From Scandinavium sp002470465 (GTDB lineage Bacteria > Pseudomonadota > Gammaproteobacteria > Enterobacterales > Enterobacteriaceae), in contig NZ_JBFLVD010000015.1 of NCBI RefSeq assembly GCF_040750395.1, positions 186,001-250,000 on the forward strand: a stretch of 64,000 nucleotides of DNA, read 5' to 3'. Each line of letters opens with the position of its first letter. The first letter of the stretch is position 1. The notes under the pieces are model-generated. The model was not told the DNA's origin. It worked only from the letters and a program-made list of their open reading frames with translations, and did no database searches. Made by a program: the position numbers and the translations under genes. Positions 26,273 through 36,163 of this stretch are shown piece after piece.

Positions 26273-26340
26273 TCCGGGTGGCGCTGCGCTTAGCCGGCCT
26301 ACGAGATGTTCCAGGCCGGGCAAACAACGTGCCGCCCGGC
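26273..26340. repeat. REP/BIME element between paaK and paaX
   Basis: Inverted REP units (TCCGGGTGGCGCTGCGCTTA with GCCGGCCTAC, and CAGGCCGGGCAA with GCCGCCCGGC). It follows the paaK stop codon and probably protects the 3' end of the long paaA-K message, setting it apart from paaXY. Confidence 0.8.
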
Positions 26341-26353
26341 AAATAATGCAGAT

Positions 26354-27667
<1,314 letters not shown>

Positions 27668-27695
27668 TTTGTAGGGTACTCGCAGGTTAATCAGC

Positions 27696-28901
27696 TCACA
27701 CGCGCTCCAGGATCATGGCAATGCCCTGACCCACACCGATACACATCGTGCAGAGGGCGTAACGCCCGCCGCGACGGTGCAGTTCATTGCTGGCGGCCAG
27801 CGCCAGCCGGGCACCGCTCATCCCCAACGGATGGCCTAAGGCGATGGCGCCACCGTTCGGGTTAACATGCGGGGCATCGTCCGGCAGCCCCAGTTGCCGC
27901 AGTACGCCGAGCGCCTGAGCGGCAAACGCCTCATTCAGCTCGATGACGTCCATGTCGGTAATGCTCAGGCCCGCACGCTCCAGCACTTTGCGGGTGGCAG
28001 GCACCGGGCCGAGGCCCATCAGGCGCGGTTCAACCCCCGCTGTCGCCATTGCCACAATGCGGGCACGCGGCGTTAAGCCTTGCTGTTTCGCCATTTCAGC
28101 ACTGGCAATGATCAGCGCGGCGGCACCGTCGTTGACGCCGGAAGCATTACCCGCAGTGATCACGCCGTTCGCGCGGAATGGGGCTTTCAGCGAAGCAAGC
28201 TGCTCAAGCGTGGTTTCCGCACGAGGATGTTCATCCTGCGTCACTTCGGTAACCGCGCCCTTCTTGCCCTTCACGCTGACGGGCACGATTTCCTGCGCCA
28301 GAATCCCCTTTTGCTGGGCTGCCGCCGTGCGCTGCTGGCTACGAAGCGCGAAGGCATCCTGATCGGCGCGGCTTATTTTTAACAATTCGGCTACATTCTC
28401 TGCCGTTTCCGGCATGCTGTCAGTACCAAATTGCTGCTGCATGAGCGGATTCACAAAACGCCAGCCGATGGTGGTGTCGAACATCTCCGCCTGACGCTGG
28501 AACGGCGCGGTGGCCTTGCCCATCACAAACGGTGCACGGGACATGGATTCTACTCCACCCGCAATCAGCAGATCGGCATCGCCAGAGCGAATGGCGCGGG
28601 CCGCAAAACCGATTGCGTCAAGACCAGAACCGCACAGGCGGTTGATGGTGGTGCCGGACACCGTCTGCGGCAGACCAGCCAGCAGCGACGCCATGCGTGC
28701 CACGTTACGGTTGTCTTCCCCGGCCTGGTTGGCGCAGCCGAAAATCACATCATCGATAAGCTCCGCGTCGAGCTGCGGATTTCGCTCCAGCAGCGCGCGC
28801 AGCGACACGGCACCTAAATCATCGGCGCGCACGCCTGAAAGACCGCCACCATAGCGCCCCACCGGGGTTCGAACACCGTCACAGATAAATGCGTCACGCA
28901 T
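27696..28901 (-). CDS. paaJ: 3-oxoadipyl-CoA / 3-oxo-5,6-dehydrosuberyl-CoA thiolase
   Basis: A 401-residue thiolase acting twice in the pathway: it releases acetyl-CoA from the oxodehydrosuberyl-CoA intermediate and finally splits 3-oxoadipyl-CoA into succinyl-CoA and acetyl-CoA. The acylated cysteine is in INRLCGSGLDA (about residue 90), the histidine in GGAIALGHPLG, and the second cysteine in CTMCIGVGQG. It overlaps paaI by one base. Confidence 0.95.
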   Translation of the reverse strand: MRDAFICDGVRTPVGRYGGGLSGVRADDLGAVSLRALLERNPQLDAELIDDVIFGCANQAGEDNRNVARMASLLAGLPQTVSGTTINRLCGSGLDAIGFAARAIRSGDADLLIAGGVESMSRAPFVMGKATAPFQRQAEMFDTTIGWRFVNPLMQQQFGTDSMPETAENVAELLKISRADQDAFALRSQQRTAAAQQKGILAQEIVPVSVKGKKGAVTEVTQDEHPRAETTLEQLASLKAPFRANGVITAGNASGVNDGAAALIIASAEMAKQQGLTPRARIVAMATAGVEPRLMGLGPVPATRKVLERAGLSITDMDVIELNEAFAAQALGVLRQLGLPDDAPHVNPNGGAIALGHPLGMSGARLALAASNELHRRGGRYALCTMCIGVGQGIAMILERV

Positions 28902-29326
28902 CAGGCCTCTCCTGTTATACCGCCGCCGATGCGGTGAGATTTTCCGCGAAACAGGGCGACAGTCTTTTGTTGTTGGTTAACGATCTCAATGTCATACACG
29001 CCGGTCAGCTTGCCCTGATGCTTCACCCTCGCGGTGGCGGTGAGCTTGTCCCCGGCAAACCCCGGACGCAGAAAGTCGATATTGCAGGCCGAGGCCACCG
29101 CCGCCAGCCCCTGGCTGTTGCAGGCGTAGGCAAACGCCGTATCCGCCAGTGAAAACAGCTGCCCGCCGTGGCAGGTCTGGTGGCCGTTAAGCATTTGCGG
29201 CGTGACGATCATCGTCAGCACCGCAAACCCTTCATCCATCTCAATGATGTCGATGCCCAGCGCCTGCGCGCAGGAATCTTTCTCGTACATCACCCGGGCG
29301 TTGTGCCAGGCGTCGTTATGACTCAT
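28901..29326 (-). CDS. paaI: PaaI hotdog-fold thioesterase
   Basis: A 141-residue hotdog thioesterase that hydrolyses hydroxyphenylacetyl-CoA and related dead-end esters, freeing CoA. The active-site segment NGHQTCHGGQLFSLADTAFA is intact. The frame runs upstream to 29437 inside paaH; the ATG at 29326 gives the conserved start MSHNDAWHNA and overlaps the paaH stop region by 11 bp. Confidence 0.94.
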   Translation of the reverse strand: MSHNDAWHNARVMYEKDSCAQALGIDIIEMDEGFAVLTMIVTPQMLNGHQTCHGGQLFSLADTAFAYACNSQGLAAVASACNIDFLRPGFAGDKLTATARVKHQGKLTGVYDIEIVNQQQKTVALFRGKSHRIGGGITGEA

Positions 29327-30746
29327 AGCTACTCTCCAGAAGCGCGCGCTGGCGCAGCAGGGAACAAGGGCGATAGCGCTCTTCGCCGTAGTGGCGTTGC
29401 AGGTTTTCGAGCAGCTCAAGCACACGCTGCCAGCCAAGCAGTTCGCCCCATTGCAGCGGCCCGCGCGGGTAGTTCACGCCCAGACGCATAGCGATGTTGA
29501 TATCCGCTTCGCTGGCGACACCTTTTTGCAGGGCATCCAGCGCCTCGTTGACCAGCATCGCCACGGTGCGCCACACCAGCAGGCCGGGGTAGTCGGCAAT
29601 CAACAGCACTTTTTTGCCCTGCTGCTGGAGCCAGTAAATCGCTTTCTCTGTCTCTTCAAGGCGGTTGCTGGCGGCAGCGGCAATCACCGCCACGTCACTT
29701 TCGCTGCGATCCATCACTACGACAGGGCGATGCAACCGCGTCGCGGCGGCCTGAGCGGTTTCGCCGCGGGTTTCCAGCAGGAGCACGTCATCAAGCGTGA
29801 CAACGTCACGATCCTTTTGCGCATTTACCGCCTGACGATGCGCGGGCACCGTCGGGTAATACGCCACTTCAGCGGCGCCCTGGGGCCAGGTATACATGCC
29901 CTGCCCGGATTTCTTGCCGAAGCGCCCCGCCAGCACCAGCTCCTGCTGGACCAGCGACGGCAGGAAACGTCGCTCCTGCCAGAAGGCGTTAAACACCGAA
30001 CAGGTCACCGCAAAGTTAACGTCCTGGCCGATCAAATCGGTCAACGCCAGCGGGCCCATCGGGAAGCCACCCGCTTCACGCAGCGCGGTATCAATCGCCT
30101 CCGGCGCTGCCACCTGTTCTTCCAGGGCACGCCAGGCTTCGGCGTAGTAAGGCCGCGCCACACGGTTGACGATAAACCCAGGCGTGGACTGACAATGTAC
30201 TGGTTGTTTACCCCATGCCAGTACGCACTGGCTCAGTTGCGTGACCACTTCTTCTGAGGTCGCTACGCCGCTCACCACTTCCACTAACTTCATGACCGGG
30301 GCCGGGTTGAAAAAATGCAGCCCCGCCACGCGCTCCGGATGCTTCACGCCTGATGCAATGGCGGTGATGGAAATGGAAGAGGTGTTGCTGGTCAGCAGCG
30401 TTTGCGGCGGGCAAATTTCGCCGAGCTGGCCGAATAAGGCTTTTTTGATGTCGAGGTTTTCCGCCGCGGCTTCAATCACTAAATCCGCAACGGCAAGCGC
30501 GGCGATATCGGTCACTGGCGCAATCCGCGACAGGCCGCGTTCGCAGGCATCTTTGCTCAGTTTGCCCTTTGCCACACGGGCTTCGAGACGACTGCGCAGC
30601 GCGGCAATCGCGCGGGTCATGGCTTCGGCAGAGATGTCATGCAGCAGCACCTGCTGGCCCGCCATGGCCGCCACTTCGGCAATGCCTGCGCCCATGGTGC
30701 CGCTGCCAATCACCGCCACGGTTCTGATGTTCTGGCTCATGATCAT
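29316..30746 (-). CDS. paaH: 3-hydroxyadipyl-CoA dehydrogenase
   Basis: A 476-residue NAD-dependent 3-hydroxyacyl-CoA dehydrogenase with two tandem C-terminal dehydrogenase domains. The Rossmann motif GSGTMGAGIAE is at about 14-24; the family signature is LHFFNPAPVMKLVEVV. It oxidises 3-hydroxyadipyl-CoA to 3-oxoadipyl-CoA. Its first ATG overlaps the paaG stop (ATGA); a second ATG two codons later is also possible. Confidence 0.95.
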   Translation of the reverse strand: MIMSQNIRTVAVIGSGTMGAGIAEVAAMAGQQVLLHDISAEAMTRAIAALRSRLEARVAKGKLSKDACERGLSRIAPVTDIAALAVADLVIEAAAENLDIKKALFGQLGEICPPQTLLTSNTSSISITAIASGVKHPERVAGLHFFNPAPVMKLVEVVSGVATSEEVVTQLSQCVLAWGKQPVHCQSTPGFIVNRVARPYYAEAWRALEEQVAAPEAIDTALREAGGFPMGPLALTDLIGQDVNFAVTCSVFNAFWQERRFLPSLVQQELVLAGRFGKKSGQGMYTWPQGAAEVAYYPTVPAHRQAVNAQKDRDVVTLDDVLLLETRGETAQAAATRLHRPVVVMDRSESDVAVIAAAASNRLEETEKAIYWLQQQGKKVLLIADYPGLLVWRTVAMLVNEALDALQKGVASEADINIAMRLGVNYPRGPLQWGELLGWQRVLELLENLQRHYGEERYRPCSLLRQRALLESSYES

Positions 30747-31531
30747 TTCCCGCTGAACTGTGGCTGACGTTTATTCATAAAGGCGCTGACGCCTTCACGG
30801 TAATCGGCACTGCGCCCGGCCATGCGCTGGTAGTCGCGCTCGAGATCGAGCTGCGCTTCCAGCGAGTTGGTTTCGGCAGCGTTAATCGCCTGCTTGATCA
30901 GACCCAGGCCGTAGGTTGGCTGCGTCGCCAGATGGCGCGCCAGCTGCCCGGCGGTATCGCTCAACTGTGCGTCTTCCACCACCTGCCAGATCATGCCCCA
31001 TTGCTGAGCCTGTTCGGCGCTCAGTTTATCGCCCAGCAGCGCCAGCGCCATTGCACGAGCACGCCCCGCCACGCGTGGCAGCAGCCACGTACCGCCGCAG
31101 TCAGGAATGAGACCGAGCTTGCTGAAGGCCATCACGAAATTCGCTGAGCGCGCAGCAATCACGATATCGCAGCCGAGCGCTAACGTGGCCCCCGCGCCCG
31201 CCGCCACGCCGTTTACCGCACAAATGATGGGTTTAGGTAGCTTTGCCAGGCGCTTTACCAGCGGGTTGTAGAAAGTTTCCACGGAGTAACCCAGATCCGG
31301 AGCCGGGCCGTTCGGGTCGACGTTGCGATCGTTCAGATCCTGCCCGGCGCAAAAGCCGCGCCCGGCGCCGGTAATCAGCAAACAGCGGATGGAGTCGTCG
31401 CGTTCGGCCTGGGTCAGGCACTCTGCAAGCTGCTTGTGCATAACGTCGTTAAAGCTGTTCAGCCTGTCCGGACGGTTGAGGGTCAGGGTCATCACACCGT
31501 GCTCAACGTGGCTGAGAATAAAAGCATCCAT
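30743..31531 (-). CDS. paaG: Ring-1,2-epoxyphenylacetyl-CoA isomerase
   Basis: A 262-residue crotonase-fold protein that isomerises the epoxide to oxepin-CoA and later moves a double bond. The oxyanion-hole segments ITGAGRGFCAGQDLNDR (about 53-69) and NGVAAGAGATLALGCD (about 105-120) are clear. Only 2 bp separate it from paaF. Confidence 0.94.
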   Translation of the reverse strand: MDAFILSHVEHGVMTLTLNRPDRLNSFNDVMHKQLAECLTQAERDDSIRCLLITGAGRGFCAGQDLNDRNVDPNGPAPDLGYSVETFYNPLVKRLAKLPKPIICAVNGVAAGAGATLALGCDIVIAARSANFVMAFSKLGLIPDCGGTWLLPRVAGRARAMALALLGDKLSAEQAQQWGMIWQVVEDAQLSDTAGQLARHLATQPTYGLGLIKQAINAAETNSLEAQLDLERDYQRMAGRSADYREGVSAFMNKRQPQFSGK

Positions 31532-31533
31532 GA

Positions 31534-32301
31534 TTAGCGTCCTTTGAAGTCGGGTTGGCGTTTGGCAAGAAAAGCGGCAATGCCTTCACGGCGATCGTCG
31601 GTGGCGCTGAGCAGCGTGAACAGCTGGCGCTCCTGAGCCAGCCCGGCGCGGAGGCTCACTTCCTGGGACTGACGCAGCGCCTGCTTCGCGGCCTGCAGCG
31701 CCAGTGGGGAGTGCTTCGCCATCTGTGCGGCAAGCGTCAGCGCGTATTCCGTGGTTAATTCGGCCGGGTGTACTTCACTGACCAGCCCGGCCTGCTGCGC
31801 GCGCTGTGCATTAATGGCTTTGCCTGTCAGCACCATCTGCGTCGCCAGCGATTTACCGACGGCGCGAATCAGCCGCTGCGTACCACCTGCGCCCGGCATG
31901 ATGCCGAGGGTAATTTCCGGCAGGCCGAACGAAGCGTTGTCGCCTGCCACCACCACGTCGCACAGCAGGGCCATTTCGCAGCCCGCGCCCAGCGCGTAGC
32001 CGTTCACTGCGGCAATCAGCGGTTTGGTGAACGCATCAATACGTGCCCAGATCCGTGGACGAATATCGCTGAGCGTGGCGGCCAGATCTTTTTCCGCCAT
32101 TTCCTGTAAATCTGCTCCCGCCGCGAAACACCGCTCGTTGCCGGTGATGACCACCGCGCCAATGGAACTATCCTGCTGCGCAGCGTCCAGCGCATCGGCA
32201 ATCTGCGTTAACAGCGCATTATTCAGGGCATTACGCGCCTGCGGACGGTTGAGCGTCAGCAGCAGTACGCGTTCATGCAGGCTTTTCACTAATTCGCTCA
32301 T
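31534..32301 (-). CDS. paaF: 2,3-dehydroadipyl-CoA hydratase
   Basis: A 255-residue enoyl-CoA hydratase of the crotonase family that hydrates 2,3-dehydroadipyl-CoA to 3-hydroxyadipyl-CoA. The oxyanion loop is in TGNERCFAAGADLQEM and the catalytic glutamates are in ALGAGCEMALLCD and PEITLGIMPGAGG. It overlaps the paaE stop by 4 bp. Confidence 0.94.
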   Translation of the reverse strand: MSELVKSLHERVLLLTLNRPQARNALNNALLTQIADALDAAQQDSSIGAVVITGNERCFAAGADLQEMAEKDLAATLSDIRPRIWARIDAFTKPLIAAVNGYALGAGCEMALLCDVVVAGDNASFGLPEITLGIMPGAGGTQRLIRAVGKSLATQMVLTGKAINAQRAQQAGLVSEVHPAELTTEYALTLAAQMAKHSPLALQAAKQALRQSQEVSLRAGLAQERQLFTLLSATDDRREGIAAFLAKRQPDFKGR

Positions 32302-33368
32302 GCCATCCCCTTGGCGTCGAAATCGACAATCACGTCGGCAGTCACCGGCAGCGCCTGGCAGCTCAGCACATAGCCCGCCGCCAGTTCGTCCGGTTCAAGG
32401 CTGTAGTTGGTCGCCATCGACACTTCCCCGCGCAGCACTTTACATTTACAGGTCGCACAGACGCCGCCTTTGCAGGCATATGGCAGATCCGCGCCCTGGC
32501 GCAGCGCCGCGTCGAGAATGCTTTCGTCTTCGCCGGAAAGGACGATCGCGCGGTCGCGTCCGTCCTGGCGAATCGTGACCGTCTGGCCGTCAGCCTGCAC
32601 GCTGGAGGCATGGCGAACGGCGCTGCCCGGCGTGTTAAAGCGCTCAAGGTGAATCGCTTTCGCAGGCATACCAAGTTCAACCAGCGCGGCTTCGGCGTCG
32701 TCCATCATTGCCGCCGGACCACAGATAAAGGCCTCGTCAAACTGGCTGAAGTTGAGCAGCGTTTTTGACAGCGCGTACAGCTTTTCGCCGTCGATACGAC
32801 CGTGCAGTAAGGCGCTGTCGAGCGTTTCCTGGCTGAAAATACAAACCAGCTGCAGGCGCGTCGGGTATTTGTCTTTCAGGTCGGCCAGCAGCTGGCGGAA
32901 CATCATGCTCTGGCTGCTGCGGTTACCGTAAATCACCGTGAACTGGCTTTGCGGCTCGGTCTGTAAGGTGGTTTCGGCGATGGCCAGCATCGGCGTAATA
33001 CCTGAACCTGCGGCAATAGCCAGATAGTGACCGTTGCGCTCCGGTTGGGCCTGATAGCCAAAATTGCCCTGCGGGATCATCACTTCCAGCGCCATGCCCG
33101 CTTTGATTTCGTCACGGGCATAGCGGGAGAAGCGCCCGCCTTCGATAGCCTTCACCGCCACGCTGATTTCACCGGGTACGGCGCGGCGGCAGATGGAATA
33201 ACAGCGGCGCAGCTCTTCGCCCGCCAGCTGTGTTTTCAGGGTCAGGTGCTGGCCCGGACGGAATGCGTAGGCGCTCTGCAAAGCTTCCGGCACCGCAAAA
33301 GTGATGGTCACCGCATCGCGGGTTTGCGGTTCAACTTTTGCCACCGTCAGCGAATGAAACGTCGTCAT
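32298..33368 (-). CDS. paaE: Phenylacetyl-CoA epoxidase reductase subunit PaaE
   Basis: A 356-residue iron-sulfur flavoprotein passing electrons from NADPH to the PaaABC oxygenase. It has an N-terminal ferredoxin-reductase FAD domain (CYSICRR), an NAD(P) domain (GSGITPMLAI) and a C-terminal plant-type 2Fe-2S domain with CKGGVCATCKCKV and a distal cysteine (about 340). The ATG at 33368 gives the conserved MTTFHSLTVAKV; the frame is open to 33398. Confidence 0.95.
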   Translation of the reverse strand: MTTFHSLTVAKVEPQTRDAVTITFAVPEALQSAYAFRPGQHLTLKTQLAGEELRRCYSICRRAVPGEISVAVKAIEGGRFSRYARDEIKAGMALEVMIPQGNFGYQAQPERNGHYLAIAAGSGITPMLAIAETTLQTEPQSQFTVIYGNRSSQSMMFRQLLADLKDKYPTRLQLVCIFSQETLDSALLHGRIDGEKLYALSKTLLNFSQFDEAFICGPAAMMDDAEAALVELGMPAKAIHLERFNTPGSAVRHASSVQADGQTVTIRQDGRDRAIVLSGEDESILDAALRQGADLPYACKGGVCATCKCKVLRGEVSMATNYSLEPDELAAGYVLSCQALPVTADVIVDFDAKGMA

Positions 33369-33375
33369 GGCAACC

Positions 33376-33873
33376 TCAGATACATTTAAAGTAATCAAAG
33401 GGTTCCCGGCAGCTGTCGCAGCGATAAAGCGCTTTACAGGCCGTGGAACCGAATTCAGAGATCATCGTGGTGTGGGTGCTGCCGCAGCGCGGACAGGCAA
33501 CGTCTTTCGGCATTTCTGCATGACAGGCGTGGGCCTGCGGCGGGCTGATGCCGTACTGGCGCAGGCGCTCGCGGGCGTCCGGCGTCATCCAGTCGGTGGT
33601 CCACGGCGGATCAAGTTGCAGCACGATGTGCACCGGCGTGAAGCCGTGGGCGGTCATCACCGAGCGAATCTCAGCGAGCAGGTGTTCCGTCGCCGGGCAG
33701 CCTGAATAGGTCGGCGTGAAGCCCACTATCCAGCCTTCACCCTGCTGCGCAACGCTGCGCACCATCCCTAAATCGGTGATGGTCAGCACCGGCACTTCCG
33801 GGTCAGCGATCTGACTCAGCAGCGTCCAGACCTGGTGCACTTCCGCTGACGCAATTTCCGCAAGACGTTGCAT
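33376..33873 (-). CDS. paaD: PaaD, DUF59/MIP18-type maturation factor of the epoxidase
   Basis: A 165-residue protein with an N-terminal MIP18/DUF59 domain (IADPEVPVLTITDLGMV, and TYSGCPATEHL with its conserved cysteine) and a C-terminal zinc-ribbon-like part with paired cysteines (CPRCGS and CDSCREPFD). PaaD is needed for an active epoxidase, probably for iron-sulfur cluster supply to PaaE. It is tightly packed between paaE (7 bp) and paaC. Confidence 0.94.
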   Translation of the reverse strand: MQRLAEIASAEVHQVWTLLSQIADPEVPVLTITDLGMVRSVAQQGEGWIVGFTPTYSGCPATEHLLAEIRSVMTAHGFTPVHIVLQLDPPWTTDWMTPDARERLRQYGISPPQAHACHAEMPKDVACPRCGSTHTTMISEFGSTACKALYRCDSCREPFDYFKCI

Positions 33874-33882
33874 AGTTCCTCC

Positions 33883-34638
33883 TTACCACTGCTGACCGGG
33901 ATACGAACGCTGCAGATACTGCATCTCTGCCAGCATCGGCCCGAGGTGTTCGGTATGCAGACCCTGCTTGCCGCCGGTGCGATAAGCCTGTTCGCCAGGC
34001 ACGATCAGTTCAGCTGCGTTCAGGGCGCTGGTGATTTCCGCCTGCCACTCATCACGCAGTTCGCGCGGATCAACGGCGATGCCCTGAGCCACCAGGTCGA
34101 GCTCCAGCTCATCGGCCTGGAACAGTTCAGCGGTAAAGCGCCACAGGTTGTCGATGGCCGCCTGCATACGCCGGGCGGAGAGTTCAGTACCACCGCCCAG
34201 ACGCTCAACCCAGCCACGGCTGAAGCGCAGGTGATAGCGGGCTTCTTTGATGGCTTTGGCTGCGATGGCGGCTATTTGCGCGTCTTTGCTGGCGACCAGT
34301 CGGCTGAACAGCGCCACGTGCCAGGCATCCATAAACAGCTGGCGGGCCAGCGTGTCGGCAAAGTTGCCGTTCGGCTGCTCCACCAGCAGCACATTGAGGA
34401 ACTGGCGCTCATCGCGATTGAAGGCCAATGTGTCTTCGTCGCCATTGCCCTGACGTTCGGCGGCATAGCTGAGGAAATTGCGTGACTGACCCAGCAGATC
34501 GAGACCGATGTTAGCGAGGGCCAGATCGATTTCCAGCTCCGGCGCATGGCCGCACCAGGCAGAAAGACGCTGGGCCAGCACCAGGCAGTTGTCACCGAGA
34601 CGCAGCGCGTAGGTGGATACAGGATCGTGATTCATCAT
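33883..34638 (-). CDS. paaC: Phenylacetyl-CoA epoxidase structural subunit PaaC
   Basis: A ferritin-like helical subunit of about 251 residues that forms a heterodimer with PaaA without its own di-iron site. It resembles E. coli PaaC over the full length (LRLGDNCLVLAQRL, then NIGLDLLGQSRNFLSYAAE, ending YLQRSYPGQQW). Two adjacent ATGs lie at 34638 and 34635; the first is 6 bases after GAGG and just behind the paaB stop. Confidence 0.94.
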   Translation of the reverse strand: MMNHDPVSTYALRLGDNCLVLAQRLSAWCGHAPELEIDLALANIGLDLLGQSRNFLSYAAERQGNGDEDTLAFNRDERQFLNVLLVEQPNGNFADTLARQLFMDAWHVALFSRLVASKDAQIAAIAAKAIKEARYHLRFSRGWVERLGGGTELSARRMQAAIDNLWRFTAELFQADELELDLVAQGIAVDPRELRDEWQAEITSALNAAELIVPGEQAYRTGGKQGLHTEHLGPMLAEMQYLQRSYPGQQW

Positions 34639-34646
34639 GCCCCGCC

Positions 34647-34934
34647 TCACATATGCTCGATGCCGTCAGGCAGGGTGTAGAACGTCGGGTGACGGTAGAT
34701 TTTGCTCTCCGCCGGATCGAAGAACTCACCGCGATCTTCCGGCTGCGAGGCCACGATCTCGCTCGCCTTCACCACCCAGATGGAGCAGCCTTCGCTGCGG
34801 CGGGTGTAAGCATCACGGGCGTTTTCCAGCGCCATGCGATCGTCGGCGGCGTGCAGGCTGCCCACGTGACGGTGGGATAATCCCTGTTTGCTGCGAACGA
34901 ACACTTCATATAAAGGCCAGTAGACATTGCTCAT
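34647..34934 (-). CDS. paaB: Phenylacetyl-CoA epoxidase subunit PaaB
   Basis: A 95-residue small subunit that bridges PaaAC heterodimers. The typical sequence VFVRSKQGLSHRHVGSLHA and the ending YTLPDGIEHM are present. It lies 11 bp after paaA and 8 bp before paaC. Confidence 0.95.
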   Translation of the reverse strand: MSNVYWPLYEVFVRSKQGLSHRHVGSLHAADDRMALENARDAYTRRSEGCSIWVVKASEIVASQPEDRGEFFDPAESKIYRHPTFYTLPDGIEHM

Positions 34935-34945
34935 TATTTTTCTCC

Positions 34946-35875
34946 TTATGCCGCGTTGCGGGCCTGCTGTTTTTTGGCATGCGCCAGCGCGGCTTCCCGC
35001 ACCCAGGCGCCCTCTTCCCAGGCTTTACGCTTGGCGGCCAGACGCTCGTGGTTGCACACGCCACGCCCGTTAATCACTTCGTTAAATTCCTGCCAGTCGA
35101 TCTCGCCAAAGCGATACTGACCGGTGGTTTCATCCTGCGTCAGATCTTTATCCGGCACGGTCATGCCGAGCATTTCCACCTGCGGAACGGTGTTGTCGAC
35201 AAAGCGCTGGCGCAGTTCGTCGTTACCAAAACGCTTGATCTTCCAGGCCAGGCTCTGGGCGCTGTTCGGTGAACTGTCGTCATTCGGCCCAAACATCATC
35301 AGCGCAGGCCACCAGAAGCGGTTGATGGCGTCCTGCAACATGGCACGCTGTTCCTGGCTGCCGTTCGCCAGCGCCATGCAGGCCTCAAAGCCCTGGCGCT
35401 GATGGAAGCTCTCTTCCTTACAGATTTTCACCATCGCGCGGGCATACGGACCGTAGGAAGTGCGACACAGCGCCACCTGGTTCACGATGGCTGCGCCGTC
35501 CACCAGCCAGCCGATCACGCCGATGTCGGCCCAGCTCAGCGTCGGGTAGTTAAAAATGGAGGAGTACTTCATGCGGCCATCTAGCATCTTCTGGTAGATG
35601 TCTTCGCGGGCGCAGCCGAGGGTTTCAGCGGCGCTGTAGAGATAGAGGCCGTGCCCCGCTTCGTCCTGCACTTTAGCGAGCAGGATCGCTTTGCGGCGCA
35701 GGCTGGGTGCGCGGGTGATCCAGTTGCCTTCCGGCAGCATGCCGACAATTTCGGAGTGGGCGTGCTGACCAATCTGGCGGATCAGCGTTTTACGGTACGC
35801 CTCGGGCATCCAGTCCTGCGGCTCGATGGCCGTCTCTTCGGCGATCTTCGCTTCAAAGCGTTGTTCTTCAGTCAC
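34946..35875 (-). CDS. paaA: Phenylacetyl-CoA epoxidase catalytic subunit PaaA
   Basis: The di-iron oxygenase subunit, 309 residues, which inserts oxygen into the ring of phenylacetyl-CoA to give the 1,2-epoxide. Iron-ligand motifs of the ferritin-like fold are in LLAKVQDEAGHGLYLY and CKEESFHQRQG. The start is a GTG at 35875 with AAGGTGACAAT upstream, giving VTEEQRFEAKIAEETAIEP, collinear with the E. coli start; the longer frame to 35929 lies in the promoter region. It is the first gene of the paaABCDEFGHIJK operon. Confidence 0.95.
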   Translation of the reverse strand: MTEEQRFEAKIAEETAIEPQDWMPEAYRKTLIRQIGQHAHSEIVGMLPEGNWITRAPSLRRKAILLAKVQDEAGHGLYLYSAAETLGCAREDIYQKMLDGRMKYSSIFNYPTLSWADIGVIGWLVDGAAIVNQVALCRTSYGPYARAMVKICKEESFHQRQGFEACMALANGSQEQRAMLQDAINRFWWPALMMFGPNDDSSPNSAQSLAWKIKRFGNDELRQRFVDNTVPQVEMLGMTVPDKDLTQDETTGQYRFGEIDWQEFNEVINGRGVCNHERLAAKRKAWEEGAWVREAALAHAKKQQARNAA

Positions 35876-35888
35876 ATTGTCACCTTTA

Positions 35889-35928
35889 TGATTCCCATTT
35901 GATTCACATTTAGCATTAATGCGAATCA
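35889..35928 (-). promoter_or_regulatory. Candidate PaaX operator upstream of paaA
   Basis: TGATTC at 35889-35894, a second TGATTC at 35900-35905, and GAATCA at 35923-35928. The outer pair has a 28-base spacer and the right half reads TATGATTCGCATT on the minus strand, close to the E. coli PaaX box. It lies just before the paaA GTG, fitting repression of the catabolic operon. Confidence 0.65.
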
Positions 35929-36103
35929 TATCGTTTATGGGAAGTTACATAATGGTTAACTAAAACCCCAAGAACGCTTTGTGCATTCTGTGAGCACCAT
36001 CGCAGAGTAAATCACACACCACATAAATAACAATAACTTAACAAAACACCGATCATAGACAAAGATCGCACTGTTAATAAATTATTAAATTCAGGATTGA
36101 TTT

Positions 36104-36118
36104 TTATGATTCATCATA
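36104..36118 (+). promoter_or_regulatory. Candidate PaaX operator upstream of paaZ
   Basis: The palindrome TATGATTCATCATA contains TGATTC at 36107-36112 and sits about 45 bp before the paaZ start. The rest of the 288-bp divergent spacer is AT-rich, with a weak CRP-like TGTGAGCACCATCGCA near 35989-36006; CRP and IHF help activate the E. coli promoters. Confidence 0.55.
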
Positions 36119-36163
36119 AAACTATGTATAGCGATATGACGTAACATTTTACGGAGAAGCAAG